Virus record (IMG/VR): IMGVR_UViG_3300043427_003220
Coordinates: 62,001-126,000 of that record
Origin: a virus
DNA length: 64,000 nt
Reading direction: 5' to 3' (one strand)
Below are positions 32,074 through 41,667 of this stretch, in pieces (position 1 is the stretch's first letter; every line of letters starts with the position of its first letter). Made by a program: the position numbers and the translations under genes. The notes under the pieces were generated by a model. That model searched no databases. It was not told the origin of the DNA and was given only the letters and a program-made list of their open reading frames with translations.

Positions 32074-34302
32074 GTGGCCTTACTAATAAATAAACCCAAA
32101 AGAGTCGTGATTGACACGCCCGTCTCTTTAACTCTTAATAGAGCAGAATTGGTTGGACACCTTGCATCTAATGCTTATTGGTCTAATACGAGCAATTGGA
32201 GCAAGGTTTACTTGTATTATTCAGATTCTACAAAAAAACAAGCTATTCCGGTAATTTTTGGTTCTACCAATACTGCTGTTTTTCAATCATCTAGCCGTGT
32301 AAAACAGTCTCGCTGGACGTTGGAAAAAATTGTGATTAAAGACCACGAACGCGGCTTAATCACATTGAGCCGAAGTAAGTATTTTTTGGCTTTAAGTGCA
32401 TGTGATTTTGTTGTTTCTGTTCCAAATAGAGTTCCTTCTAATATATTTCTATCTAACACTTCGGTTGTTGAAAATACGACTTTTGTCGGAAACTTGACGG
32501 CAACTGACCCAGATATTGAAGACCCTTTAGTTTATTCAGTTATCAGTGGGTTTGGAGATGCAGCTAGTTTTCAGATTGTAGGCGACAATGCCCTTCATTT
32601 TGTTACAGCTCCCAACTTTGAAATTAAAAACCAATACAGCGTAAAAATTCGAGTTACAGATTCTAGTGATACCTTTTATGAAAAAGCATTTACTATTAAT
32701 GTTGTTGACGCTAATGATGCTCCAAGCAATATCACCTTGTCTAACAATACAATTTATGAAAATGCAGCGATAAATACTGTAATTGGCACACTTAGTGCTA
32801 CTGACGAAGATGCCGGAGCCACAGCTACATTTAGCATTGTTGGTGGAGACACGGCTTCATTTAATATCACCGGCAACCAGCTAAGAGCTTCTGAATCATT
32901 TAACTATGAAGTCAAGGCTTTATATTCAGTCACTGTAAGAGCGACCGATAATGGTGGCCTAACCTATGATAAAGTCTTTAATATTAGTGTTTTGAACGTA
33001 AATGAATCACCTACTGGCATTACTCTGTCTAGCTCATCTATCAATGAGTACAACGCTATTAACGCTGTCGTTGGTATGCTTACGACAGCGGACCCAGACG
33101 GTGGAGATACTTTTACGTACACTATCGGTGGACCTGATCTTGCCGCATTTAACATTAACGGCAACCAGCTAAGAGCATCTCAAGTATTTGATTATGAAAC
33201 AAAATCGTCTTATTCTATTGAAATTCGTTCAACAGACGCTGGCGGCTACTTTTTTCAAAAATCTTTTACAATTAATGTTAATAATATAATTGAAGCGCCT
33301 ACGGATATTACCTTGTCTGCAAACTCTATAAATGAAAATGCAGCGGTTAATACTGTGATTGGAACCTTGGGAGTTGTTGCCCCTACAGCGCAATTAGCCA
33401 CGTATGTTATTATCGGAGGAGACACCTCTTCCTTTAATATTTTTGGCAATCAGCTAAGGTCTTCTGCTAGTTTTGACTTTGAAACAAAATCTTCTTATTC
33501 TATTACAATTCAAGCAACCGTTGGCGGAGAGGGTTTTAACAAAACCTTTACTATCAACGTCAATAATATTGCCGAGCCACCTTCTGATATATTGTTGTCG
33601 TCCTCCAGCATTGCTGAAAATAACGCAGTAAATACTGTAATTGGCACACTTTCTGCCGTTGGTGATACTTGTACATATTCAATAATTGGCGGCGACACGT
33701 CTGCATTTAATATCAATGGTAGCCAACTCAGAGCCTCGATTGCTTTTGATAGAGAATCTAAATCGTCTTATTCTGTAATTGTAAGAGGAACGACTCCGTT
33801 TAATCAAACTTTTGATAAAGCACTTACGATTACTGTTACAGAAGTCGATGAGTTTGCGCCGACTGGACTTGTAGCTTGGGGTGGCACAATTCGCGGAACA
33901 GATATGGCCACATACAACTCAGCGTCGTATAACGACAAGTTGTTTAGAATTGGTGTGTGGGATAATGATTATTCAGACTATAGCCAATATTTAACAAGGG
34001 GTGCAGGCCCTGGGAAAACACACGTTATTTATCAATACCAATCGGGAACTAATATCAGATTATATTACACAGACGGAACCTATACGACCACAGGATGGAT
34101 AGCATATCAAGGAACCAGTGATGTGTATGATGCAGCTAGATTGGGTCAAGATAGCGCTGGTTATTATCTGTCCAAATTCGAGCATATGACATTTAGCGGC
34201 GGCACGCCTTCTTATTTTTGGATGAAGTTTAAAGTTTACTACGGATTGTCCGATACCGGCAGCTATATTGACGTAGTTATGACCTTCCCTTACGGTTCGT
34301 AA
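32074..34302 (+). CDS. Adhesin with five cadherin-like repeats
   Basis: 742 aa, GTG start behind AAAAGGAAC. Residues 1-115 form the head shared with the previous gene. Five cadherin-type repeats follow at about 121-215, 216-312, 313-409, 410-503 and 504-596. Repeats 1-3 carry calcium-type DPD/DED/DPD motifs after the first strands, and DANDAP ends repeat 1. Repeats 4 and 5 lack the DxD, and the later linkers become NVNESP, NNIIEAP, NNIAEPP. The last 145 residues are a separate beta domain rich in Tyr and Gly (GLVAWGGTIRGTD ... VVMTFPYGS), a probable receptor-binding or carbohydrate-binding end. A virion adhesin is most likely. Confidence 0.8.
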   Translation: MALLINKPKRVVIDTPVSLTLNRAELVGHLASNAYWSNTSNWSKVYLYYSDSTKKQAIPVIFGSTNTAVFQSSSRVKQSRWTLEKIVIKDHERGLITLSRSKYFLALSACDFVVSVPNRVPSNIFLSNTSVVENTTFVGNLTATDPDIEDPLVYSVISGFGDAASFQIVGDNALHFVTAPNFEIKNQYSVKIRVTDSSDTFYEKAFTINVVDANDAPSNITLSNNTIYENAAINTVIGTLSATDEDAGATATFSIVGGDTASFNITGNQLRASESFNYEVKALYSVTVRATDNGGLTYDKVFNISVLNVNESPTGITLSSSSINEYNAINAVVGMLTTADPDGGDTFTYTIGGPDLAAFNINGNQLRASQVFDYETKSSYSIEIRSTDAGGYFFQKSFTINVNNIIEAPTDITLSANSINENAAVNTVIGTLGVVAPTAQLATYVIIGGDTSSFNIFGNQLRSSASFDFETKSSYSITIQATVGGEGFNKTFTINVNNIAEPPSDILLSSSSIAENNAVNTVIGTLSAVGDTCTYSIIGGDTSAFNINGSQLRASIAFDRESKSSYSVIVRGTTPFNQTFDKALTITVTEVDEFAPTGLVAWGGTIRGTDMATYNSASYNDKLFRIGVWDNDYSDYSQYLTRGAGPGKTHVIYQYQSGTNIRLYYTDGTYTTTGWIAYQGTSDVYDAARLGQDSAGYYLSKFEHMTFSGGTPSYFWMKFKVYYGLSDTGSYIDVVMTFPYGS

Positions 34303-34320
34303 TTTTTTACTGACCCACTT

Positions 34321-34355
34321 AAGACGAGAGTACCCCCTCTCGTCTTTTCTTTTTA
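34321..34355 (+). terminator. Intrinsic terminator after the cadherin protein
   Basis: AAGACGAGAG (34321-34330) pairs with CTCTCGTCTT (34337-34346), a 10-bp stem with a 6-nt loop, followed by a T-rich run. Confidence 0.88.
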
Positions 34356-34366
34356 ATTCAATCTGA

Positions 34367-34372
34367 TAAAAT
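34367..34372 (+). promoter_or_regulatory. TAAAAT element before the 34.4 kb gene
   Basis: CTGATAAAATCTT directly after a strong terminator and 54 nt before the next ATG. It parallels the arrangement at 21243-21303. Confidence 0.42.
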
Positions 34373-34425
34373 CTTATTATAAAAAGTAGCATTAAATGCG
34401 AAAAACATTCAAACGGAGAGTATAA

Positions 34426-35247
34426 ATGTCAACAGTTTTGACGTCGGAAAATTTTAGTACCTTTACCTCTAACAATATTTCACTTTCGGCGGAAAGAGAT
34501 GCCGGCGCTACGCAGCGCGTCTTACTCCAATTTTTTAGTACCCCTGCAGGCGGTTTGACTTTTAATAGACTGCAGCTTTATCTCAAAAGTAACTTCACGT
34601 CTTCCACGCACGGTATTAAAGTTAGAATTTTTGGCTTTAAAACAAAAACATATCCAAGTATGAGTGATTTGTATTCACCGAGCACATCCGATGAACTCAA
34701 AGCGTCTATTTACATTACAAAAACAGACCCCGAAGTTGTTCTCGTTGGAGACTCTGGTAATTTAACCAATTTAAATTTAACGACTAGCTTTTCTTTAAAA
34801 ACAATTAGTTTTAACAACTCGGTCGTAGTTCCTAGCAATTATCCATCTTATGCAATTGAAATTACCGTACTAAACAACGCATATATTACTTTTGGTCTTC
34901 AAAACTACAATCCGTCAGCAAGAACTTATTTAAGTGGCTCTACTATGTGGTCTAGCTCATCCAATGGATTGATTTTTGCTGCGCAAAATATTCCAGCCTT
35001 TGTTGCCTCTTTTGTTGGAAGTAAAGTTTTTGTAACGTCAAACGCCGATCCTCGCGTGTCTACAATTCAAGTCGGCGGTCAAGGATTGCCAGATGGTTCG
35101 GTTGTAAGATGGACATCAAATAGTCAAAAATTTTACAAAATTTCAGGCGGAGATTTAGTTTACAGGGCAATTATAATTTCAGCTCCATCCGAGTGGGGAT
35201 GGGGAGCGACCGGACAGGCAGCTTGGGCGACATTACAAAGTTTATAA
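34426..35247 (+). CDS. Predicted virion beta protein, unknown
   Basis: 273 aa, GGAGAG upstream, alone between two terminators. The sequence is beta-rich (RVLLQFFSTPAGGLTFNRLQLYL, KVRIFGFKT, SFSLKTISFNN, YAIEITVLNN). It has an SSS-NGL segment resembling carbohydrate-binding sandwiches, and ends WGWGATGQAAWATLQSL. No catalytic motif is seen. Independent transcription and the location suggest an adhesin or decoration protein; the family is not recognised. Confidence 0.5.
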   Translation: MSTVLTSENFSTFTSNNISLSAERDAGATQRVLLQFFSTPAGGLTFNRLQLYLKSNFTSSTHGIKVRIFGFKTKTYPSMSDLYSPSTSDELKASIYITKTDPEVVLVGDSGNLTNLNLTTSFSLKTISFNNSVVVPSNYPSYAIEITVLNNAYITFGLQNYNPSARTYLSGSTMWSSSSNGLIFAAQNIPAFVASFVGSKVFVTSNADPRVSTIQVGGQGLPDGSVVRWTSNSQKFYKISGGDLVYRAIIISAPSEWGWGATGQAAWATLQSL

Positions 35248-35290
35248 TTTAATTTAAAAAAACCTCAATTAAATTTGCATAATTACTCTT

Positions 35291-35322
35291 AAAAACGAGA
35301 TTAAATGTCTCGTTTTTTTCTT
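35291..35322 (+). terminator. Intrinsic terminator
   Basis: AAAAACGAGA (35291-35300) pairs with TCTCGTTTTT (35308-35317) around a 7-nt loop, and the T-run continues past the stem. It ends the 34.4 kb unit. Confidence 0.88.
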
Positions 35323-35375
35323 ATATTAAGTATAGTAAAATACCTATAAATAGTTTTTTTACTACTTTAACGCAT

Positions 35376-35381
35376 TAAAAT
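35376..35381 (+). promoter_or_regulatory. TAAAAT element before the 688-aa gene
   Basis: GCATTAAAATACTTAGG lies 14 nt before ATG 35396; a second TAAAAT is at 35336-35341. The upstream copy has more suitable spacing for a leader with a ribosome binding site. Both follow a strong terminator. Confidence 0.35.
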
Positions 35382-35395
35382 ACTTAGGAAAATGT

Positions 35396-37462
35396 ATGAG
35401 CGGAAATACAACTACACCGGTAGCAATGTCTGGCTATATCACTCCTGCTTATACGTTCACCCCTGGGCCGTCGGGCGTAGGCACAATAAACCTCTCTGGA
35501 ATCAATGACTTTAATATCAAACGCCTCGTTGCTATCATTAACCAAACAGCCGGCGAAATCATCTATTCGTCTGCAAACTCTTCATATAATTACACAAATG
35601 TCGTTGGAACAACGATTACTCTTAAAGCGGATACAACTGGTCAAAATTCCACAGATATTTTGCAAGTCGTCTATGATACCGGATACGTCGTTTTAGACCC
35701 TACATTCCCCATCAACATTGATAGTGTTTATGTTTCTAATGAAGTCGAAGTAACAAATGATATTGGAAATCCCCTTCCAGTATTTGGTCCACTAACAGAC
35801 GCTCAACTTCGTGCAACTCCCGTTCCAGTATCTATCTCATCTTCAATTGAACTAGAAGTCAAAAATGATGCCGGCAACCCATTGCCTATTTCTGGCACGG
35901 TAAGTGCTAATCAAGCAGGCACTTGGAACATTAACGATGTTTCAGGAACAATTAGCCTACCCACCGGAGCAGCAACGGCTGCAAAACAAGATACTCAATC
36001 GACTCAACTAACTCAAATTGAATCAGCAATTGATGCTTTATCATTGAACGTTGTGTCTCCTCAAGATATTCTAGGGGTTGGTATTTCTGGAGCAAGATAT
36101 AATCAAGTTGAAATCAACTTTGAAGTGGCTCCAGGTGCCGGTTTAATAACAGAAACATTTACAGGCGGCGGGTTTGTCACTATTACAAGCGGCCATTCTA
36201 TTTATGCAACTGGAGCGGCAGCCACAGCTTCTACAAAGGTGGTGACCACTCAAAAAGTTATCTATCGCCCTGCTCATGAAATTTACAGCTACTTTACGGC
36301 TGCGTTTACTACAGGTGTCGCAAACACATTTCAGCGTATCGGTATTTTTGACGACAATAATGGTTTTTATATTGGATATGAAAATAATTTATTTGGTATT
36401 ACCAAAAGAACCTCCGGAGTTAATACATTTGTTGCCAGAAGCTTATGGAATGGCGATGCTTTAAACGGCGGCTCAACTTCAAACTTTACTCGCAACGGTA
36501 TCCCAGAGGCGATTAATCTAAATTACAGCAATCTTTTTAGAATTAGATTTGCTTGGCTTGGCTCAGCTTCGGTCATTTTTGAAGTATTTAGTCCAGATGG
36601 TTTGTGGATTCCTTTTCACACACTAAAAATACCAAACAGCCAATACGATCCATCAATTACAAACCCAGACTTGCCATTAAGTTTGCATATTTCTAAAAAT
36701 GCGGCAAATGGCACAAATATTGCTGTTGCTACGGCTTGTTGGGCAGGCGGAACCACATCGGACTACGTTAAGATTAGCGACACTTTAACAAACAATACGC
36801 TCGCATCTCTAACTCGCTCTGTTATCACTGGACAAACAACTGCGGGCGGCGGCGGTTTTGTTAACGTCAAAGTAAACCCAAGCGGTGCTTTAACTGTTGC
36901 TGCAACTCAAGATAGTCCTTGGAATGTTAGTGTTTTAGATAGTTGGAAAAGCACATATACTGCATCTGTAACTAACTATATCCCTTACGCAAACGCAACG
37001 GATGTGGTTTGTATTAGCGGCAGCGCTACAAAAACAATTAGAATTTATCGAGTACATATTTCGGGAACAGCGAATCCAGCAAATACTACTAATACAAACT
37101 ACGACATATTTTTAATTAAGCGTTCGACTTTAAACACAGGCGATACGCCAACAGCCGTTGCCCCTATCCCTCATGACTCTGCCAATCCCGCAGCTACAGC
37201 TACCGTTACAAGATACTCTAGCTTGCCTGTATTGGGAACGGCGGCAGGAACTGTTCGGCAGGAAAGCTTGTTTGTAAGCACTGGCTCTAAAGGGGGCGAT
37301 AACCCTGTCCAACCGGGAAGTTTTGTGGACATGGAATTTGCCACTCATCCTAATTTGCAACCAATTGTTTTGCGCGGAGTTAATGAGAGTTTGTGTTTAA
37401 ACTTTAATGGAATTTCAATTTTAGCAAACCTAGAAATTGATATTATGTGGACTGAAGAATAA
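35396..37462 (+). CDS. Large predicted virion surface protein
   Basis: 688 aa. N-terminal segment with beta structure (GVGTINLSGINDFNIKRLVAIINQT), then two repeats of the type (V/L)EV-ND-GNPLP(V/I)-G (about 118-165) as found in fibre or baseplate-associated phage proteins. A middle jelly-roll-like part follows (FQRIGIFDDNNGFYIGYENNLFGITKR, FEVFSPDGLWIPFHTLKIP), and a C-terminal beta domain ends LEIDIMWTEE. No enzyme motif is visible. It is the last gene of the fibre block; a role in adsorption is inferred from position. Confidence 0.6.
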   Translation: MSGNTTTPVAMSGYITPAYTFTPGPSGVGTINLSGINDFNIKRLVAIINQTAGEIIYSSANSSYNYTNVVGTTITLKADTTGQNSTDILQVVYDTGYVVLDPTFPINIDSVYVSNEVEVTNDIGNPLPVFGPLTDAQLRATPVPVSISSSIELEVKNDAGNPLPISGTVSANQAGTWNINDVSGTISLPTGAATAAKQDTQSTQLTQIESAIDALSLNVVSPQDILGVGISGARYNQVEINFEVAPGAGLITETFTGGGFVTITSGHSIYATGAAATASTKVVTTQKVIYRPAHEIYSYFTAAFTTGVANTFQRIGIFDDNNGFYIGYENNLFGITKRTSGVNTFVARSLWNGDALNGGSTSNFTRNGIPEAINLNYSNLFRIRFAWLGSASVIFEVFSPDGLWIPFHTLKIPNSQYDPSITNPDLPLSLHISKNAANGTNIAVATACWAGGTTSDYVKISDTLTNNTLASLTRSVITGQTTAGGGGFVNVKVNPSGALTVAATQDSPWNVSVLDSWKSTYTASVTNYIPYANATDVVCISGSATKTIRIYRVHISGTANPANTTNTNYDIFLIKRSTLNTGDTPTAVAPIPHDSANPAATATVTRYSSLPVLGTAAGTVRQESLFVSTGSKGGDNPVQPGSFVDMEFATHPNLQPIVLRGVNESLCLNFNGISILANLEIDIMWTEE

Positions 37463-37471
37463 GATTAAGGC

Positions 37472-37491
37472 CCCTCTTTTGAGGGATTTAT
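37472..37491 (+). terminator. Weak terminator after the 688-aa gene
   Basis: CCCTC (37472-37476), TTTT loop, GAGGG (37481-37485), then ATTTATC and a T-run. The stem is short, so some read-through into the next gene is likely. The 236-nt gap that follows contains a TAAAAT at 37667 and no well-supported gene. Confidence 0.5.
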
Positions 37492-37698
37492 CTTTTGTCC
37501 TACAAGTTACATCTACTGTAATTCACAGAAGAAAAAATAAACTCATAAAAATAACTCAAGACTTTCCAAAATCTGACAATATGTCTCTTATAAAGACATA
37601 TTTATTAGCGACGACTGCGACCGTTACGGTGGCCTTGAAAATTATTGATTTTGCCGTCAATAATAGTAAAATGCCTTAAGTCATGGAGGTTTAAGGCT

Positions 37699-40600
37699 GT
37701 GCTCAAATCATTCAAACAATTAACAAATGAATACGAAAGACTTAAAAAGTCAGAAGAATTCAAAGACTTAACTTCTGACGACTTACTAAATAAAGATATT
37801 ATTCAAAGAATTCAGAAAAAGAGAGTCAATTCTAGCCCAAGCGAAAAAGAACAATTAGACTCTTATATTAAAAACGCTATGCAAAAAGCTCTTCTTAATA
37901 CCTACCATGACCCTAAGTACCCAGAAAAGCTAGACATGGCATGGAGTAAATCTTCACTTGCTGACAATGCTCAGAGGGAGCTTGAAACATCTCCCCGCAA
38001 CTGGCTGACAAAAACGTCAAGTGGCGAATACGATGTTGACACAAATAAACTTAAAGAGTCTCCTCTTTCTTTCTCTGCACTAAAACATATCAAAGACATG
38101 AGTCCTGAAAATGCCAAGAAGATTATGGAAAAACTTAAAGACTCTCCAGAGCTATCTGAGTCGCCGGCCAGAACAGCTAAAGCTGGTGCTATTAGCGAAA
38201 TTGCTAAGTTTGCACCACTAGAGGCGCTATTCGACAAAGACTACACGCCATGGGGTGCTTATGCAGCTATTAAAGAAAAAACAAAAGACTTTACAGAACA
38301 TCCAATATCATTAGACAAACTAAAAGAACTTCACGGTAAGCGTTATTATGGCGACGATACGTCTTATGTTGGTAAAGTGCTGAGTAATTATGTTCTTTCT
38401 CATCCAGACACTCCTAAAGAAGACCTTTTAAGCCATATTCAAAATAACTTTTCTCCATCTTCAGACGTATTAACTCACAAATCTCTAAGCCCCGAAGATA
38501 TTAAGCACGCTGTACGTTTAAGGCTTGCAAACCAAAAAGGCGTTCTTGATAACTTAGAAGGTTTGAATACAAAAGAAAAAGTCGATAAAGGACTAGCAGT
38601 TCTTGAAGGGCTGCATGAATATGCAAAGACTAACCCCGGTATTCATCAAGATATGATTGACTACGGTCTTCACAAATTAGCTTTGAACAATGTTTCAGAA
38701 GAAGTAACAGAGCATGCTTTAAATAAGCTATTGGAAAGATATAATAATAAAAACTATTTATCTAACGACCCTAAAGCTGCTGCCGCCATTAGGGGCAGCT
38801 TGGCCCACAGTATTAATAGTGTAATTCATCCAGACAGCCCTGCTTCGCAAAAAGTTTTGATTGAAATTGCCAAGGGAACTCATTCAATTAAAGACAAAAC
38901 AGGAAAAATCAAAGAAAACGATTTGTTAGATAACATCTTAAATACACGTCGTTTTAGGACAGACGGAAGTCAAAATTTTGTAAACGAAGTAAGACGACAT
39001 GTTATTGAGTCTGGTCACGCGCCATCTATTCAAAGTATTTACAAGCAATGGGGTTCGGCTTGGGGAGTTGAAAGCCAAAAAGCAGAACTAGAACATTTAA
39101 CAAATAAGTTTGACGACAAGACACTCGCCAAAATTGTTCCTCATATGGATGCTGCTTTTTTAAGAAAACATGTATTTTCTAATCAAGAACTTTCTCAAAA
39201 GATTCTCCCACATCTTTCTTCGGCAGCAAAAGCCAAACTTGAAAAAGACGGCGCTCTTGGTGGTATTTCTAAAGAAGACTCTCCTTTGAGTTTTTCTAGT
39301 AATACAGAGATGTTAAGAAAACTAAGAGACGTTGCCGAAGCAAATGGCGGCTCTATTAGTGCAAAACAATTAGGGCAGCATGGATTAAATGAAAATTCTT
39401 TAAAAATTACACACTTAAAAGACGCAAAAGGAAACTATACAAAAGAAGCTATCCAAAAGCACATCGACTCAATGCCCAAGCATAATTACGACTACTCTCA
39501 TACGAGTTGGAAGGGCGCTCAAGTACACTCAAACGAAAAACAGTATGTGTTTCAGCTTAACCACAATGAAGACCTCCTTAATGAAATGAAGAATGCCGGT
39601 GTCTATGACACTTTTGCAAAGACACATGAGCTTTCTTTTAATAGTGACCATCCAGTCAAAGACAATACGTTAGGATGGGTTAGGTATACTAAGGGCAAAG
39701 ACGGGCACATCCACATAGACGAAATTCAAAGTGACTTGGGACGCAGTCTGCATGGGTCTATAAAAGAATACTTAGAAAAACAACCAGAATCTCCTAAAAA
39801 GAAAAAACTAGAAGAGCTGTTTTCAAAAGAAAAAATAGACAAAATGAACGACATTTTGTTTAAAGGACAGCACCCATCAAAGATAATTCATGAAGGGTTT
39901 CTGCAGTTTTTAAGAAACAACGGTAATGTTGGTAAAGATATACATATCTGGCAGGCAATGCCCAAGGCCAAGTTGGCAGGGCAAGATACTGTGGGCAATT
40001 TTAGTCTTAGAGGCTTCTCAGATAACATTGACTTTCATAAAAAAGTTGAAGCAAATAAACCGATTGAAGATTTTGATGCTGGAGAAATTGAACAGGCAGC
40101 AAGAGCTTTTATAGGGCCTGAAGAAACAATTAAGATATACGATAAACATGCGGTCTATAGTCCGGGTACAGCAACACAAGGGCCTGAAGAGATTGGTTTT
40201 AATTTAGAAAACTTCAAGAATGACGTTGTCAATCATCCTCTATACAAACTTGCAATAAGCCACATCAAAGCACATGCCACTAATGACGATTTGGCTTCAG
40301 CCAGAGAACCATTAGAGGAAAATGCAAGTTTTGACGATAAGGTTTCTTATCCCTACACCATCAACGAACTTCCTGTACACATGAAGATTGGCTATCAAGA
40401 GCTACCGCCTAAGCTAGACTATACTCCAGACAGCTATGGCAAAATACAGACACAAAAAACCAAGGATTTAAAAGACCAACCAACGTGGAAGACCAACTTA
40501 AGAAAGTCTCTCAAGGCACTCACTGCTGAATACGAGAGACTTAAAAAGGCTACGGACCCGTATGCTTATATAAATAATTTTGGATATTCTGACGAGTCCG

Positions 40601-41667
40601 ACGACCTATACAATGACATAAGCGATGCTATTGACCATCACAATTTAGTTTCAAATAGACGTGGCGAAATGTATGGAGAAATTTCAGAAGATTACGATAC
40701 TAGCATTAAAAAACCCAGCGAACTTTTACCCGCCCATGCGTTGCAGCAAGAGGTCGGGTGGCTGTTAAAACATCCCAAAGAAGAATGGGCGGCCAAAATG
40801 GCTGAAGCGTTTAAACAAACTGGACGAGATTTTTCTCATATCATAGATAAAAAGTCTAAAAAAGAACTATCTCCGCCTATTACAATTAATGGCGAGCTGG
40901 TTGACGGGTTTGGTAGAGTACATTTAGCGCATGCTTTAGGGGAAAACGTTCCGGTTTTTAATTACAAAAGAAAAAGACTACGAAAGTCTTTTGGCTCGCT
41001 CACTGCTGAATACGAGAGACTTACAAAAGCCGACGCTCCGGTAGTCAAACTTAATCCAGAGCACGGCAGAATGATCGCCGACGCTTACCACAACATGAAG
41101 CACGACCCAAGTCACCCAGAAGTTAAGGCTTCTTACGATGCTCTTATAAATGAGACTAAGCAGCAGTATAAAGATTTGTTGGCGTCTGGACTAAAAATTT
41201 CTAAGATACAGCCTAATATGGATAATCCATATCCGACTTCTAAACACCTACATGCAGACATGACAAACAATAATCACATGTGGTACTATCCAACATCGTT
41301 GGGGTTTGGTTCAGAGGATTCTATTCCTCACGATCACCCAATGTTGCGGGAAACAGAATTTAAAGACCCAGAAGGTAAGCCAATGCTAGCTAACGACGTT
41401 TTCCGGGTAGTACATGACAGCGTCCATAATAAATTAAAAAATGGATTTGGGCCGAAGGGCGAACACGAATCATTCTTGGAACACAAAAAGACCTACAGCC
41501 CCTTGGCTCAAAAAGCATTGGCTACAGAGACGATGGGTCAAAATAATTATGTTAATTTTTCAAGTCAAATTGGCCACTTAAACAGAGCTAAACCGGGTTC
41601 GGCTTATGCGCCGCAAAAGGCAGGATTGATGCCAGACGAAATCATCAATAAGGATTGGCATTCATGA
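37699..41667 (+). CDS. Giant multidomain polyvalent protein P1
   Basis: 1322 aa. GTG 37699 is chosen because GGAGG precedes it and the product then begins with the peptide MLKSFKQLTNEYERLKK, which recurs at 935 and 1095. Domains: a long helical part (about 20-560); a polyvalent-protein segment with WVRYTKGKDGHIHIDEIQSD (EIQSD at 675-679, as in large polyvalent proteins of mobile elements); tag 2; a segment with DGFGRVHLAHALGENVPVF (about 1072-1090), which looks like the ParB/sulfiredoxin-type D-G-x-x-R motif; tag 3; and a C-terminal domain (1110-1322) conserved in many phage proteins, with HMWYYPTSLGFGS, MLANDVFRVVHDSVH and TETMGQNNYVNF. It is probably virion-carried. Processing at the tags is a hypothesis. 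Confidence 0.72.
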   Translation: MLKSFKQLTNEYERLKKSEEFKDLTSDDLLNKDIIQRIQKKRVNSSPSEKEQLDSYIKNAMQKALLNTYHDPKYPEKLDMAWSKSSLADNAQRELETSPRNWLTKTSSGEYDVDTNKLKESPLSFSALKHIKDMSPENAKKIMEKLKDSPELSESPARTAKAGAISEIAKFAPLEALFDKDYTPWGAYAAIKEKTKDFTEHPISLDKLKELHGKRYYGDDTSYVGKVLSNYVLSHPDTPKEDLLSHIQNNFSPSSDVLTHKSLSPEDIKHAVRLRLANQKGVLDNLEGLNTKEKVDKGLAVLEGLHEYAKTNPGIHQDMIDYGLHKLALNNVSEEVTEHALNKLLERYNNKNYLSNDPKAAAAIRGSLAHSINSVIHPDSPASQKVLIEIAKGTHSIKDKTGKIKENDLLDNILNTRRFRTDGSQNFVNEVRRHVIESGHAPSIQSIYKQWGSAWGVESQKAELEHLTNKFDDKTLAKIVPHMDAAFLRKHVFSNQELSQKILPHLSSAAKAKLEKDGALGGISKEDSPLSFSSNTEMLRKLRDVAEANGGSISAKQLGQHGLNENSLKITHLKDAKGNYTKEAIQKHIDSMPKHNYDYSHTSWKGAQVHSNEKQYVFQLNHNEDLLNEMKNAGVYDTFAKTHELSFNSDHPVKDNTLGWVRYTKGKDGHIHIDEIQSDLGRSLHGSIKEYLEKQPESPKKKKLEELFSKEKIDKMNDILFKGQHPSKIIHEGFLQFLRNNGNVGKDIHIWQAMPKAKLAGQDTVGNFSLRGFSDNIDFHKKVEANKPIEDFDAGEIEQAARAFIGPEETIKIYDKHAVYSPGTATQGPEEIGFNLENFKNDVVNHPLYKLAISHIKAHATNDDLASAREPLEENASFDDKVSYPYTINELPVHMKIGYQELPPKLDYTPDSYGKIQTQKTKDLKDQPTWKTNLRKSLKALTAEYERLKKATDPYAYINNFGYSDESDDLYNDISDAIDHHNLVSNRRGEMYGEISEDYDTSIKKPSELLPAHALQQEVGWLLKHPKEEWAAKMAEAFKQTGRDFSHIIDKKSKKELSPPITINGELVDGFGRVHLAHALGENVPVFNYKRKRLRKSFGSLTAEYERLTKADAPVVKLNPEHGRMIADAYHNMKHDPSHPEVKASYDALINETKQQYKDLLASGLKISKIQPNMDNPYPTSKHLHADMTNNNHMWYYPTSLGFGSEDSIPHDHPMLRETEFKDPEGKPMLANDVFRVVHDSVHNKLKNGFGPKGEHESFLEHKKTYSPLAQKALATETMGQNNYVNFSSQIGHLNRAKPGSAYAPQKAGLMPDEIINKDWHS
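37702..37749 (+). repeat. KSLKALTAEYERL-type tag, copy 1
   Basis: Encodes LKSFKQLTNEYERLKK at the extreme N-terminus of P1. An N-terminal place is where T4-like phages carry capsid-targeting peptides (of the form K-x-F-x-x-F-x-x-E). Confidence 0.65.
40501..40548 (+). repeat. KSLKALTAEYERL-type tag, copy 2
   Basis: Encodes RKSLKALTAEYERLKK inside P1 between the polyvalent segment and the ParB-like segment. It shares 25 identical nt (40519-40543) with copy 3. Confidence 0.75.
40981..41028 (+). repeat. KSLKALTAEYERL-type tag, copy 3
   Basis: Encodes RKSFGSLTAEYERLTK at the border of the C-terminal P1 domain. The 25-nt identity with copy 2 (40999-41023) points to duplication, not convergence. 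Confidence 0.75.

Noticed and set aside
37581-37679. 32-aa frame with a hydrophobic start in the gap before P1
   Set aside because: No ribosome binding site precedes the ATG, and the frame lies over the TAAAAT element; a longer version from 37437 overlaps the 688-aa gene.
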